A stretch of 64,000 nt of DNA from Candidatus Bathyarchaeota archaeon (GCA_005888735.1 VBBN01000030.1:92302-156301); one strand, 5' to 3'; shown: positions 43,665 through 53,205, counted from the stretch's first letter. Numbers and translations: made by a program. Notes: a model not told the origin generated them from the letters alone.

Positions 43665-44729
43665 ATGGAATCAGACGAATCCCAGCACTACACGCAGCTT
43701 CCGAGAGAGGTCATCGTTGGCAAGGATGTCATAAGCCACGTAGGAGATGTTTGCCACAGACTTGGCTTCCGGGGTAATGCACTAGTAGTCTCTGGTCCCA
43801 TCACATATCCGCTAGCTGGAGAGAGGGTTGCCAAGTCTGTCGCGAAAGCAGGGCTCAGGGTCGACCATGTCATAGTCAAAGAAGCGTCAGAATCAATCCT
43901 TGAAGAGGTCATCACAAAGGTCAGACAGTCAGAAGTGAACCTTGTTCTCGGAGTGGGCGGAGGTAAAGACATTGACCTGGCAAAGCTATCTTCCGCGAGA
44001 GCCGCCGTTCAGTTCATGAGCATTCCCACGGCCGCAAGTCACGACGGAATTGCCAGCCCGTATGCTTCTATCAAAGGAAGCTCGAAACCCTATTCCATCC
44101 GAGGCCAAGCACCGATCGCCATCCTCGCCGACATTGGAATCCTAGCCCAATCTCCATACCAGCTTCTCGCCGCCGGATGCGGCGACATCGTTGCAAAATA
44201 CACTGCGGTGAAGGACTGGCAGCTAGCCCACAAGCTGAAGAACGAATACTACGGCGACTACGCCGCAGAGCTAGCCCTCATGAGTGCAGAGCTCGTCTCG
44301 AAAAACTCACGGGACATAACCCAGCGGAAGCTCGAGGGAGTCAGAACGGTGGTCGAGGCCCTGATCAGCTGCGGGGTCGCGATGAGCATCGCCGGTAGCT
44401 CACGGCCCTGCAGCGGAGCTGAGCATCTCTTCAGCCACGCTCTCGACATTGTTGCAGGAGAGACAAGTCTTCACGGCGAGAGAACGGGGGTCGGCGCCAT
44501 CCTGTGCGCCTACCTGCAGGGTTCCAATTGGGAATCCATACGGGACTTCCTACGCGAAATCGGAGCTCCATCTTCCGCGAAAGAACTGAAGGTGTCTCCT
44601 TCACAAATAGTGAAGGCTCTAACGATGGCGCACTCCCTCAGGCCAGAGCGTTACACGATACTCGGCGAAACTGGGGTCGCGGGGCCGGCCGCGGAACGCG
44701 TAGCAAAGGCTACGGGCGTGATAGAGTAG
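43665..44729 (+). CDS. egsA: sn-glycerol-1-phosphate dehydrogenase
   Basis: Makes G1P, the stereochemically archaeal lipid backbone. The family features are all seen: LPREVIVGKDV, VLGVGGGKDIDLAK (NAD binding), SIPTAASHDGIASPYA and HLFSHALD with zinc-ligand His residues. A further His lies in SLHGERTGVG. 354 residues matches the family. ATG start, 6 nt after DUF2070. Confidence 0.95.
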   Translation: MESDESQHYTQLPREVIVGKDVISHVGDVCHRLGFRGNALVVSGPITYPLAGERVAKSVAKAGLRVDHVIVKEASESILEEVITKVRQSEVNLVLGVGGGKDIDLAKLSSARAAVQFMSIPTAASHDGIASPYASIKGSSKPYSIRGQAPIAILADIGILAQSPYQLLAAGCGDIVAKYTAVKDWQLAHKLKNEYYGDYAAELALMSAELVSKNSRDITQRKLEGVRTVVEALISCGVAMSIAGSSRPCSGAEHLFSHALDIVAGETSLHGERTGVGAILCAYLQGSNWESIRDFLREIGAPSSAKELKVSPSQIVKALTMAHSLRPERYTILGETGVAGPAAERVAKATGVIE

Positions 44730-44737
44730 TCCAGACC

Positions 44738-45703
44738 TTGAAGGCAACAGCCCGAGCCTTCGCCATTCAAGGCCTTGTAAAATACCATGGTCTCCGAGAC
44801 CCTAGGCTTCGGCTCCCCTATCACGACAGCATATCAGTCTGCATGAGGGCGCTACCGACAATTACAACAGTGGAGATGGACGCTTACTATGCAAGAGACG
44901 AAGTAAACATTAACGGACGAATCCCGTCGCGAAGAGAACTCGATAGGGTCGAAGTCGTCCTAGACACACTTCGCCATATGGCAGCCAAGAGGGTCTACGG
45001 GCGCGTAGTATCACGCAACCCTGAGGTCGATGGCAAAGGCCTAGGCTTCTCCGCGTCAGGGTTTGCCGCACTAGGTCTGGCAGCTGCAACCGCGCTCGGC
45101 CTAGACCCCGGAACAAAGCGTTTGTCAGAGATAGTCCGGCTGGGAGCCGGGTCCGCCTCGAGAAGTCTAGTCGGGGGCTTCTCCATCTGGTACGCGAGCA
45201 GAAAACGTCACTCATATGCCGAACAAGTGGCGAAGCCCGATTCTGTCAAGCTTAGAACTATCATTGCACCAGTCAAGTCAGCCCTGAAAACGGACACAGC
45301 ACACAAAGACTCTGTCAGTTCACCTATGTTCAAGGCTCGCCTCCGTTACGTTTCCGCCCAGGTCTCAAAGATGAAACGAGCAATCGCCAAAGGCGATGTT
45401 CCTCGGATTGGAGCGATTGCGGAAGAGGACACACTGAACCTTCATGCTGTCACAATGACAGGGCCCGCTGGAATAATACTCATCACTCCGGTCTCCCTCG
45501 CGATACTACACGAAGTCCGGCGACTTCGCGAGGAGGACGACGTGCCGGCATGGTTCTCGTTAGATACAGGGCCTTCGGTATTCATCAATACACTTCCCGG
45601 CTCGGTGGAAAAGGTCAAAAGAGCCGTTGGGAAGCTCACTAAGGAACTCATCCTCTCGGCACCCGGGGGAGCGGCCGAAATCCTGGACGAGCATCTTTTC
45701 TAA
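44738..45703 (+). CDS. mvaD: Diphosphomevalonate/phosphomevalonate decarboxylase-like GHMP protein
   Basis: Mevalonate-pathway enzyme giving isopentenyl (di)phosphate. IQGLVKYHGL and LRLPYHDSIS at the N-terminus, LGFSASGFAALGLAAA (the phosphate loop) and SLDTGPSVFI with the catalytic Asp region are visible. Archaea use several decarboxylase subtypes, so the substrate, mono- or diphosphate, is open. The TTG start at 44738 lies 8 nt after egsA; an in-frame longer ORF from 44504 merely overlaps egsA. Confidence 0.88.
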   Translation: MKATARAFAIQGLVKYHGLRDPRLRLPYHDSISVCMRALPTITTVEMDAYYARDEVNINGRIPSRRELDRVEVVLDTLRHMAAKRVYGRVVSRNPEVDGKGLGFSASGFAALGLAAATALGLDPGTKRLSEIVRLGAGSASRSLVGGFSIWYASRKRHSYAEQVAKPDSVKLRTIIAPVKSALKTDTAHKDSVSSPMFKARLRYVSAQVSKMKRAIAKGDVPRIGAIAEEDTLNLHAVTMTGPAGIILITPVSLAILHEVRRLREEDDVPAWFSLDTGPSVFINTLPGSVEKVKRAVGKLTKELILSAPGGAAEILDEHLF

Positions 45704-45743
45704 CCCGGGCCTTACACCTGGAATACTCAAGCGGAATACCCGA

Positions 45744-47264
45744 ATGTTTGCCAATAGGTTGAATGGTGAAGAGGGCAGGTTTGGCGACCTCCCACCGCTC
45801 AAGAACAAAGACCTCTCGGGGGAGGTTGTAACACGCTTCGCTCCGAACCCCGATTTCGTACTGCACCTTGGGAGTATAAGGGCAGCAATCCTGTCACATG
45901 ATTATGCGAGAAAGTATGATGGAAGATTTCTGCTCCGGTTCGAGGACACAGACCCTAGGTTGAAGAAATCAGCCCTTGAATACTACGAGGCAATCAGAGA
46001 CGACCTCAAATGGCTTGAATGCCCGTGGGACCAAGAGTGGATTCAGAGCGACAGGCTCTCACTCTACTATGAGCATGCCGTGAAGTTGCTGGACCAAGGG
46101 TCCGCGTACGTCTGCACCTGTGAGCGAGAGGCCTTCAGCGCCCGCATCAGCCGAGGGGAGCCCTGCCCCTGCAGACTCAAAGACCCCGCAACCAATCTGG
46201 ACGACTGGAGGAAGATGCTACACGGCGGCTATAGTGAAGGCGAGGCGGTGGTGAGAATCAAGACCGATATCACTCATCCCAATCCGGCTGTGAGGGATTG
46301 GCCTGCCTTTCGAGTAATCGACCCGGAAAAATACCCCCATCCTCGCGTCGGTACCAAGTACCGAGTCTGGCCCCTTTACAACATTGCCAGCGCGATCGAC
46401 GATCACCTCCTTGGAGTAACCCACATTTTTCGCGGAAAGGAGCACCTGACAAACGCCTTCCGTCAAGGCTACGTGTACAAGTACTTGGAATGGAAATACC
46501 CTGAAGCCATTCACTATGGACGGTTGAAAGCAGTAGGGTTTACGCTGAGCAAATCAGTAATGGTCAAACAGCTTGAGACAGGCCAGGTGAAGGATTACTC
46601 TGACCCGCGACTGCCCACCTTAGCTGCTCTTCGTCGAAGAGGATATTCACCAAACACTTTGAGAAAGATAGTCCACGAAATGGGTCCACGCCCCGTTGAC
46701 GCCACCCTGAGCTGGGACAACATCAACGCCGCCGACAGGAAGGAAGTAGACCGCATAGCCCACAGATACAACTTCCTTGTCGACCCGGTTCCATTGGATG
46801 TCACGGGAGTTCCCGGCAACTTTGAAGCACATCTTCCCCTCCACCCCGGGCAGCCAGAACTCGGAGCTAGAACTCTCAAAGTAAACGCTGAAGGGAACAA
46901 AGCACGGGTCTGGCTCTCAGGTGCCGACAAAGGTTTGCTCGCAACCTCCAATGTCTTGCGCTTGATGGAGCTGTTCAACGTTGAGGTTGAGAACGCTGAC
47001 GCGTCGCCGGCTAGCGCTCGTTTTCACAGCCAGGACTACATGACCGCGCGCAAACTAGGAGCACCACTGATACAGTGGCTCCCTGAGGGACAGCGAATCC
47101 AGTTCCAATCCGTGATGCCTGATGCTACCCTGGCCACCGGGCAGGCTGAGGAGAACGTGCTAGCAGAACCTGTCGGGAGCATTATCCAGATGGTCAGATT
47201 CGGCTTCGCGCGCATCGATTTCAAGGACAAGAGCCAGGTCGAAGTATACTATTCGCATCGCTGA
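45744..47264 (+). CDS. gltX: Glutamyl-tRNA synthetase, archaeal type
   Basis: Charges tRNA-Glu and possibly tRNA-Gln. TRFAPNPDFVLHLGSIRAAI contains the HIGH-like HLGS motif, LRFEDTDPR follows, and TLSKSVM is the KMSKS-like loop. The C-terminal half has beta-barrel anticodon-binding features of the archaeal/eukaryotic class. From ATG 45744 the protein has 507 residues and lacks most of the about 80-100-residue N-terminal extension found in many archaeal enzymes. The reading frame is open upstream but overlaps mvaD. Confidence 0.92.
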   Translation: MFANRLNGEEGRFGDLPPLKNKDLSGEVVTRFAPNPDFVLHLGSIRAAILSHDYARKYDGRFLLRFEDTDPRLKKSALEYYEAIRDDLKWLECPWDQEWIQSDRLSLYYEHAVKLLDQGSAYVCTCEREAFSARISRGEPCPCRLKDPATNLDDWRKMLHGGYSEGEAVVRIKTDITHPNPAVRDWPAFRVIDPEKYPHPRVGTKYRVWPLYNIASAIDDHLLGVTHIFRGKEHLTNAFRQGYVYKYLEWKYPEAIHYGRLKAVGFTLSKSVMVKQLETGQVKDYSDPRLPTLAALRRRGYSPNTLRKIVHEMGPRPVDATLSWDNINAADRKEVDRIAHRYNFLVDPVPLDVTGVPGNFEAHLPLHPGQPELGARTLKVNAEGNKARVWLSGADKGLLATSNVLRLMELFNVEVENADASPASARFHSQDYMTARKLGAPLIQWLPEGQRIQFQSVMPDATLATGQAEENVLAEPVGSIIQMVRFGFARIDFKDKSQVEVYYSHR

Positions 47265-47333
47265 GCCACCCTGGCAAGTTACCTCAATCGACTCCATTCA
47301 ATAACAGTGCTGCTCATAATAATCGACTTGGGG

Positions 47334-48572
47334 TCAGTCCTTGAGCCTTGCTTGTGAAGGAATGTCTTCCCTAACTACAACTCCTGGCCCGATCCAGGAG
47401 CCGCCTCCGATCTTCACGCCAGGGAGGATGGAAACATTGATTCCTGTTCTGACGCTGTCGCCTATGATTGCACCAAGTTTCTTGCGCCCTGTATTCAACG
47501 CCTTCCTCTTGACGCTGGACATGATATTCGCCTCGTCAAAGCGCAAGTTAGCCGTAGTGGTTCCTGCTCCGAGTGAGGTGTCGTGTCCTATGATGCTGTC
47601 GCCAATGTAGGAAAGGTGCGGGACCTTCGCTCCATCCATCAGCACGCTGTTCTTTACTTCGCACGCCGCGCCAACTTTTGTATTCTTCCCAAGTGATGTG
47701 CCCCTCCGTAAGTATGCATTCGGCCCGACTACCGCCCCCTCTCCAAGGAAGACTGAGCCCTCCAGGCATGATCCTGATTTCACCACGGCCCCTTTGGACA
47801 GAATCGCTTTCCCTGTCACTCTGACATTATCTTCGACTGTCCCCTGGTTAGATGGCTCATTTGCTTCAACAGCGAGACTATTGGCCTCCAAAAGGTCCCA
47901 GGGATAGCTTACGCCGGCCCACTCGCCCGCCTCGAGTGGAAAGACTCTTACCTCTTCGCCTCGCCGGATGAGAATTCTCGTCGAGTCCGTCAGCTCAAGT
48001 TCACCCCGCGTAGACCGCTTCGTCTTCTCAACTGCCAAGATAGCTCTCGCAGGAAGGCAATACATACCTGCGTTCACTAACCCCGGACCCTTCCTCGATG
48101 CCTTTTCCCTAATCTCACTGATCAGACCGTCTTTCGCCTCTATAGTCCCAAATCTCGAAGGGTCGTCCACCGATGCGGCTGCTAGCATCGTCCCTCCTCG
48201 AGTTGCAGCCTGGGCAAATCTCCCGATAGCCGACGAGGCGTAATAGTCGTCGCCGTAGAGCACGAGAAAGTGGTCCTCACCTTTCAGCTCGTCCTTTGCA
48301 GTGGCAATAGCGTCAGCGGTTCCTCCTATGCGCTTCTGGGAGACGAACTTGATTCTACAGTTGAAGCGGCCCCCTCCGCCAAGGTGTGCTCTTATCATCT
48401 CCGCCCTGTAGTTCACCACAAGGACAAGGTCCCTGATCCCTGCGTTTGCTAGAGCACTGACCGTTCTCTCGAGGATGGCTCGGCCTCCGGCGGGGAGAAG
48501 ATGCTTTGGCATGTGCTCTGTCAGGGGCCAGAGTCTCACGCCTCGGCCTGCGGCGAGTATGACGGCTTTCAA
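47334..48572 (-). CDS. glmU: Bifunctional sugar-1-phosphate nucleotidyltransferase/acetyltransferase (GlmU-like)
   Basis: Makes UDP-GlcNAc or a related nucleotide sugar. AVILAAGRGVRLWPLTEHMPKHLLP begins the nucleotidyltransferase domain (about 1-230), and GDDYY holds a metal Asp. A left-handed beta-helix with hexapeptide repeats fills residues about 240-410: GKAILSKGAVVKSGS, then GAGTTTANLRFDE as in acetyltransferase active sites. It overlaps glmM by 4 bp, so the last two steps of UDP-GlcNAc synthesis are coupled. Confidence 0.92.
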   Translation of the reverse strand: MKAVILAAGRGVRLWPLTEHMPKHLLPAGGRAILERTVSALANAGIRDLVLVVNYRAEMIRAHLGGGGRFNCRIKFVSQKRIGGTADAIATAKDELKGEDHFLVLYGDDYYASSAIGRFAQAATRGGTMLAAASVDDPSRFGTIEAKDGLISEIREKASRKGPGLVNAGMYCLPARAILAVEKTKRSTRGELELTDSTRILIRRGEEVRVFPLEAGEWAGVSYPWDLLEANSLAVEANEPSNQGTVEDNVRVTGKAILSKGAVVKSGSCLEGSVFLGEGAVVGPNAYLRRGTSLGKNTKVGAACEVKNSVLMDGAKVPHLSYIGDSIIGHDTSLGAGTTTANLRFDEANIMSSVKRKALNTGRKKLGAIIGDSVRTGINVSILPGVKIGGGSWIGPGVVVREDIPSQARLKD

Positions 48573-49900
48573 CTGGGCTTACCTTTCAGAGCTTGTCTTA
48601 CGAGCCGAAGGGTTTCACGAATAATTCGAGCGGCTCCTGCGCGTTCCTTCGATTCTCCTGTCACTCGGATAACCGGTTCAGTCCCGCTTTCGCGTACGAG
48701 AACCCAGCTCTTGTCTGTGCTGACCCGTAATCCATACTTGTCGCTAATTGACGACCCGGCTCCTACCACTTTTCCGAGGTGGTTGGCCAGCCACTCGGCC
48801 TTGCCTGGTCGTAGCTTTCCTAATAAACTCCTTCGTATCATGTAGTATTCGGGCACGTCGTCGAGGTAAGCTGAGACAGAGTCACCGTCTTCCTCGACCG
48901 CTTTAAGAAACAATAGGCCTGATAGGATCCCGTCGGGGCAAGGATTGAAGTTCGTATGGATCCAGGCTCCTGAGGGTTCTCCTGCAAAACTGGCTTTCCA
49001 ACGCTTCACCTCACGCAAGAGCTTCGCGTCGCCAACCGGACCTCTGATAATTCTTCCTCCATGTTTTTCAACGACCTCGTCTATTGCCATTGACGCGTCG
49101 AGCGGTATGAGAAACGGGCCCTTCGATCTCAGGGCTAGGGATCGAATGTACGCTCCGAGGACTCGGTCTTGCAGGGGGCAGTCACCCTTCTCATCAACGA
49201 GGACCATTCGGTCAGCATCCCCGTCAAACGCTACCCCCGCCATTGCGCCCGTCTTTGTAACTATCTCCTGTAGCATCCGAGTGCTTTGCCGAGTCGGTTC
49301 AGACCCCCGTGCGCTAAACTCACCGTCAGGCATCGAATTGATTGAAGTAGCCGAGTCCAACAGGTTGCCGTAAATTTCTGGCGCCAGTTCGGACGCAGCT
49401 CCATTGCCAGGGTCTACAACGACCTTCCATTTCCTGTCGAAACTGATCGTGGCCAATCTGGACTTGTACCCAGTGGGCCGGGCCGACTCGTATTTCCAGA
49501 CGCCATTCTTTCCTCGGTCAGCCGAGCGAGGACTGCTTCGAAGTTCCGTCACATCGTCGACGGCTTCACCCTTTGCGTTGAAGACTTTGAATCCATTGTA
49601 TTGGGGTGGGTTATGACTCGCCGTTATCATGACCCCCCAGCGGTTCCCCCTGGCTCTCGTCTCGAACGAGAGAGCAGGAGTCGGAACAAGATCATAGTCC
49701 AGAATGTGAGCTTCTGCCTCCAAGGCAGCGGAGGAGAATGAAGCCTTCAAAACAGGTCCAGAGAATCGTGGGTCTCTGCCTAGGGAAACCTCTGTTCCGG
49801 GATTTCGGCAGAGTGCACGTGCAAGTTCGGACGCCACCGAGGGGCCGACCTCGGTAGGATACCGGCCCCTTATTCCAGAGCTTCTGAACTGAAGGGGCAA
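48569..49900 (-). CDS. glmM: Phosphoglucosamine mutase / phosphohexomutase
   Basis: Alpha-phosphohexomutase with phosphoserine loop TASHNPP (Ser near residue 95), metal loop FDGDADR, sugar-binding GEPSG and phosphate-binding RESGTEPVIRV. 443 residues is typical of archaeal GlmM. It directly precedes glmU, which supports GlcN-6-P to GlcN-1-P activity; phosphomannomutase activity cannot be excluded. Confidence 0.92.
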   Translation of the reverse strand: MPLQFRSSGIRGRYPTEVGPSVASELARALCRNPGTEVSLGRDPRFSGPVLKASFSSAALEAEAHILDYDLVPTPALSFETRARGNRWGVMITASHNPPQYNGFKVFNAKGEAVDDVTELRSSPRSADRGKNGVWKYESARPTGYKSRLATISFDRKWKVVVDPGNGAASELAPEIYGNLLDSATSINSMPDGEFSARGSEPTRQSTRMLQEIVTKTGAMAGVAFDGDADRMVLVDEKGDCPLQDRVLGAYIRSLALRSKGPFLIPLDASMAIDEVVEKHGGRIIRGPVGDAKLLREVKRWKASFAGEPSGAWIHTNFNPCPDGILSGLLFLKAVEEDGDSVSAYLDDVPEYYMIRRSLLGKLRPGKAEWLANHLGKVVGAGSSISDKYGLRVSTDKSWVLVRESGTEPVIRVTGESKERAGAARIIRETLRLVRQALKGKPS

Positions 49901-49915
49901 GACTGCGCGATGCGA

Positions 49916-50569
49916 TTACGATGCTTCTGGAATCGGAGCCATCGGCTCCCGGGCTTGTGACGGGCCTGGCTCAGAGCTCGGCGTCTCCAGGGGCATTGAG
50001 AGAAGTTTCGACTTTCTCACTCCCACGTGTCTCAGTGGACAGACTTTCTTCGCTTCATTGTATACATCTGATCCCATCTTGCCAAGCACCATCTCATGAC
50101 AAAGTTGAGAATAGGTCAGCTTTGCGGCCTTTTCCGCTACAACCTTCCCCATGACTTGGCGTACCGCATGCTCTTGGGACCCTTGGATTCTACCGTGGCT
50201 GAAAGATATGACGTAAACCCGCGTCAGATACTTGTCACTCGTACTGGCAGTGAAGATTCCGTCAATCCTGGTGCTGCCTCTTCGAACCAGACTTCTCAAA
50301 TAGTCGGTAGAATACTCGTGACTCTTCAGGATCGTTTCGCAACGGTCCCCGTTGACCAAAACTACTAGAAAGTAGAGCTTGGTAGATTGATGAGAAAAAT
50401 CCCCGCTGATATCATATAAGGTGGTCTCGACGACTCTACCTATGAGTTTCTTCGGATCCTCTGAAGGGATAACCGCGACATTCTGCTCCCCAAAGTATGA
50501 CGGGGTGAATACTGAGTACCATTCCTTGGCCCTCCACTTGTCCCTAACTTTCTTAGCTGCTTTCGACAA
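49916..50569 (-). CDS. rps3ae: Small ribosomal subunit protein eS1 (S3Ae)
   Basis: KWRAKEWYSVFTPSYFGEQ, the IGRVVETTLYDISGDF block, DYLRSLVRRGSTRIDGIF and IYNEAKK-like VYNEAKKVCPLRHVGVRKSK are conserved eS1 features. The last 25 residues are a Pro/Ser/Glu-rich tail. It is the last gene of a translation run with Pcc1, RecJ and uS15. Confidence 0.94.
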   Translation of the reverse strand: MSKAAKKVRDKWRAKEWYSVFTPSYFGEQNVAVIPSEDPKKLIGRVVETTLYDISGDFSHQSTKLYFLVVLVNGDRCETILKSHEYSTDYLRSLVRRGSTRIDGIFTASTSDKYLTRVYVISFSHGRIQGSQEHAVRQVMGKVVAEKAAKLTYSQLCHEMVLGKMGSDVYNEAKKVCPLRHVGVRKSKLLSMPLETPSSEPGPSQAREPMAPIPEAS

Positions 50570-50574
50570 ATTGT

Positions 50575-50826
50575 TTACCTCCTGTGTTCCTCGGACACGC
50601 TATTCAGAGTTCCTTCTGCCGCTTGAAGACACTGAATGAGGTCGTCTAGGGTGGATATGAATGTTTCAATCTTTCCATCAAAAGAGATCTTGAAAGTGAC
50701 CTCTCTGCCGAGAGCCCAGCCATTTATGTTCAGTCCGGGCATCTCGTTATCAGGCTCTACCGCGCGCACCAACGACTCGGATGCTTTAGTGCTGCGTGTC
50801 CTAAGTCGTAACCTAGCTCTAATCAA
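50575..50826 (-). CDS. KEOPS complex subunit Pcc1
   Basis: 83 residues with the Pcc1/CTAG fold pattern: an N-terminal strand (ARLRLRT), EPDNEMPGLNINGWALGREVTFKI, and the final helix TLDDLIQCLQAAEGTL. Pcc1 dimerises the KEOPS complex that makes t6A37 in tRNA. It overlaps the RecJ-like gene by 4 bp and lies 5 nt before eS1. Confidence 0.9.
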   Translation of the reverse strand: MIRARLRLRTRSTKASESLVRAVEPDNEMPGLNINGWALGREVTFKISFDGKIETFISTLDDLIQCLQAAEGTLNSVSEEHRR

Positions 50827-52274
50827 TGTAATAGCACAGAGTCTATGGTCCTCTCAAACGTAGCTAGAAATCCATCGAGTTTGTCTTTGTCGACCGTTGC
50901 TCCTGCCGCTATCGCATGACCGCCTCCACTCCCTCCGTAGTCCGCGGTCAGTGTCTGAAGTATTTTGCCGAGGTTTACTCCCATGGATACGAGATTGTCC
51001 GTCGCCCTTGCGGAGATCTTTACTGCGCCGTCTTTTCTTGTTGTGATAACGAGCGTGACCTTACCAGTTCCGAATAGGTTCGACGAGGAGACAATGGAGG
51101 AAACGGCCCCCGTCATGTTCTCGTCGATCACGCCTTCTCCTCTCACTATTACTAAGTTCTCCTCCCGTATCAGAGCGCCGGGACTAGTTGTCAGCCAGTT
51201 CATGTACGTCGCTAGCGACTTCTTGTATTCTGAGTAGACTAGTTCGGCCTCCTTGAATGCTGCTCCTCTCTCGCCCAGTCCTAGTGCTAGGCCAAGTGAC
51301 GCTCTTCCCATCCTGCCGCACGAGTTGAGGAGCGTCGCAAACTCTCTCCCATCTCTGAGTGGCGTCCAGGGGTCTTCCTTAACGAGAGTGTAGACGGACC
51401 CGATAAGCTCCAAGGCTTTCTCACCGCTGAGCTTCAGTGCCATCATGTGCTGAATAATCCCGTCAACTAGTCGTTGCTTCTCGTCCGTCGAGAGGTCGGA
51501 GATTGTTCTCCATTTCTCGTCTATTTTCGTCGGTACGTGTGCCTTGTCGAGCAGGGCGAGACACCTGTCTTCCTCTCCACTAAGCCCCGGAAGGAATGGA
51601 GAGGTAGTCGATGCGATTGCTCTGTGGATTGGTCTTGTTTGTCTGCCGAACAGGATTAGGTCCTGCGTTTCTTCGACGAGATTGAGTTCGATCGCGTCTC
51701 TGAGAATGTCAGCATTTAGGCCTCTCAACTTCCGTTGTGGGCCCTTGTCTTGTTGGTCTCCGAGACACCCGACTAGGGCCATTGGTGACAGGTCCTTATT
51801 TCTCTCGTCGATAGCCTTTGCAAGCAGGTAGGCTGTTCCGGCACCGCTTATCACCGTGGATCCGTCGTAACCAACGGTGTGGGGGTTGAAATGGTGAGTG
51901 TTCTTCGCCGGCTCTCCTAGGGATTGATGATGGTCAGCGACGACGACCTCTTTCTCCCGGAATCCTTTTTCTAGAAGGGCAAGCTGACCACTTCCCATAT
52001 CGGTGAGAACAATGAGTTCGGAATCTATCTGCCCAAGGTCTTCGACTACATCTTCAGATAGGCTTTCGACGACTCGTTGGTGCAATGAGGCACCAAGTCT
52101 CCTCACAGCGGTCAGGGTAATGCTACCAGCGCTCAACCCGTCGGCATCGAAATGTGTCACAAGCAGGATTGGCGATCGTCTTTCTGCGGCCCTTACTATT
52201 ACGTCGGCAGATTTCCTGGCGAGCTCGTCAAGTTCCGCGCGACGGTCAGAAGTACTAGTGGAGGGAGGCTGCAA
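50823..52274 (-). CDS. DHH-family RecJ-like exonuclease (GAN type)
   Basis: 483 residues. DHH motifs THFDADGLSAGS, VLTDMGSGQL and VADHHQSLG bind the catalytic metals. GSGGGHAIAAGATV near the C-terminus is the DHHA1 signature. Archaeal members include the GINS-associated nuclease GAN and RNA exonucleases; which one this is cannot be told from sequence alone. Its N-terminus overlaps the uS15 gene by 20 bp. Confidence 0.92.
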   Translation of the reverse strand: MQPPSTSTSDRRAELDELARKSADVIVRAAERRSPILLVTHFDADGLSAGSITLTAVRRLGASLHQRVVESLSEDVVEDLGQIDSELIVLTDMGSGQLALLEKGFREKEVVVADHHQSLGEPAKNTHHFNPHTVGYDGSTVISGAGTAYLLAKAIDERNKDLSPMALVGCLGDQQDKGPQRKLRGLNADILRDAIELNLVEETQDLILFGRQTRPIHRAIASTTSPFLPGLSGEEDRCLALLDKAHVPTKIDEKWRTISDLSTDEKQRLVDGIIQHMMALKLSGEKALELIGSVYTLVKEDPWTPLRDGREFATLLNSCGRMGRASLGLALGLGERGAAFKEAELVYSEYKKSLATYMNWLTTSPGALIREENLVIVRGEGVIDENMTGAVSSIVSSSNLFGTGKVTLVITTRKDGAVKISARATDNLVSMGVNLGKILQTLTADYGGSGGGHAIAAGATVDKDKLDGFLATFERTIDSVLLH

Positions 52275-52701
52275 CCGGCTTGTAGTCCCACTCTTTGGGC
52301 AGTCGACCCGCGCTTCGATAGTAACTTGAGAGTCTATGAATTTTCGACTCGATTAGCGCGAGGTCTCGCTTGTTGGGATAGTCTTTTCTGTTCTTTTCCA
52401 GATGCCGGGCTGTCCTTGTAGCCTTTTTGACAAGATTTTCGAGATCTTCGGGAATCCTAGGCCTTGCCTCAGGAGGGAGTAATCGTTCCAGTCGCTTCTG
52501 GGTGACTTGGGAGACCAAGGGAATACCATACCGGTCGCGCAGCAGCTGTCCGACGATACTGGGGGAGTTTCCTCCTTTCGAGAGCTTGCTGACGAGAGCC
52601 TCAACTTCCTCAGGCTCGTACTTGAACCAAGAGGGTGGGCGACGACTAACGGGCCTTGTCGAGCCGGAGCTTCCTCTTTTCCCGGAGTACAGTCGCGCCA
52701 A
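52255..52701 (-). CDS. rpsO: Small ribosomal subunit protein uS15
   Basis: Archaeal/eukaryotic-length S15. MARLYSGKRGSSGSTRP at the N-terminus, KYEPEEVEALVSKL, LRDRYGIPLVSQVT and the C-terminal DLALIESKIHRLSSYYRSAGRLP core are all conserved. TTG start, with a TATA-like element about 35 nt upstream. Confidence 0.95.
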   Translation of the reverse strand: MARLYSGKRGSSGSTRPVSRRPPSWFKYEPEEVEALVSKLSKGGNSPSIVGQLLRDRYGIPLVSQVTQKRLERLLPPEARPRIPEDLENLVKKATRTARHLEKNRKDYPNKRDLALIESKIHRLSSYYRSAGRLPKEWDYKPVAASLH

Positions 52702-52734
52702 GTTGAGTCCTAGCTCGGCCGCGGAAGCCTCTGT

Positions 52735-52742
52735 TATTTAAA
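52735..52742 (-). promoter_or_regulatory. TATA-like box of the rpsO run
   Basis: On the minus strand TTTAAATA, 34-41 nt before the TTG start of uS15. It would drive uS15, RecJ, Pcc1 and eS1 separately from the upstream PIN/aIF2-gamma genes. Confidence 0.5.
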
Positions 52743-53205
52743 GAGGACGAAAACGGCTTCCTCGAAAAACGGTCAACTTAGAATGCGATCTTGGTGAGAT
52801 CACAGTCAACCCATTGAGCCCGAGTAGCCTTCGAAGGTCAGAGTCGACTGTAGCGATGGCCGTCTCCCTCCTTGTCCCCAGGGCAAAAGTCAGAAGTGAC
52901 GTGTCAGTGTCCGGAACTCCCAGCGGCGTGTCAACTAACTCAATCGCTCCCCGAGCTACGATGTCAAGAGCAATTCTGGCCAGAGAGCTAGTGTTCCACT
53001 TCCCGACGCGGGCAAGACGCTGGAGTTCGAGCATGACACCGTCAATTATCGCTACACTTACGCGTGTATGCAGCAGTTCCTGAAGAGCTGGCTCGTAATC
53101 GAGCCGTTGTCTGAGGCACGTCAACACGAAGCTGGTGTCGAGGAGAACGAGTAACCCGGTGGAGCTGGTTCTTACCTCAGTGTTCCGAATCCTATGAGTC
53201 GCCAA
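52738..53205 (-). CDS. PIN-domain protein (Fcf1/Utp24-like)
   Basis: PIN nuclease domain beginning LLVLLDTSFVLTCL with the first metal Asp, then IIDGVMLELQRL, DTDTSLLTFAL and TVDSDLRRLL with the other acidic residues. Archaeal PINs of this type are linked to rRNA processing. The likely TTG start at 53205 overlaps the aIF2-gamma 3' end by 34 bp; a TTG at 53256 is possible but covers more of that gene. The neighbourhood fits a ribosome-related role. Confidence 0.82.
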   Translation of the reverse strand: MATHRIRNTEVRTSSTGLLVLLDTSFVLTCLRQRLDYEPALQELLHTRVSVAIIDGVMLELQRLARVGKWNTSSLARIALDIVARGAIELVDTPLGVPDTDTSLLTFALGTRRETAIATVDSDLRRLLGLNGLTVISPRSHSKLTVFRGSRFRPL

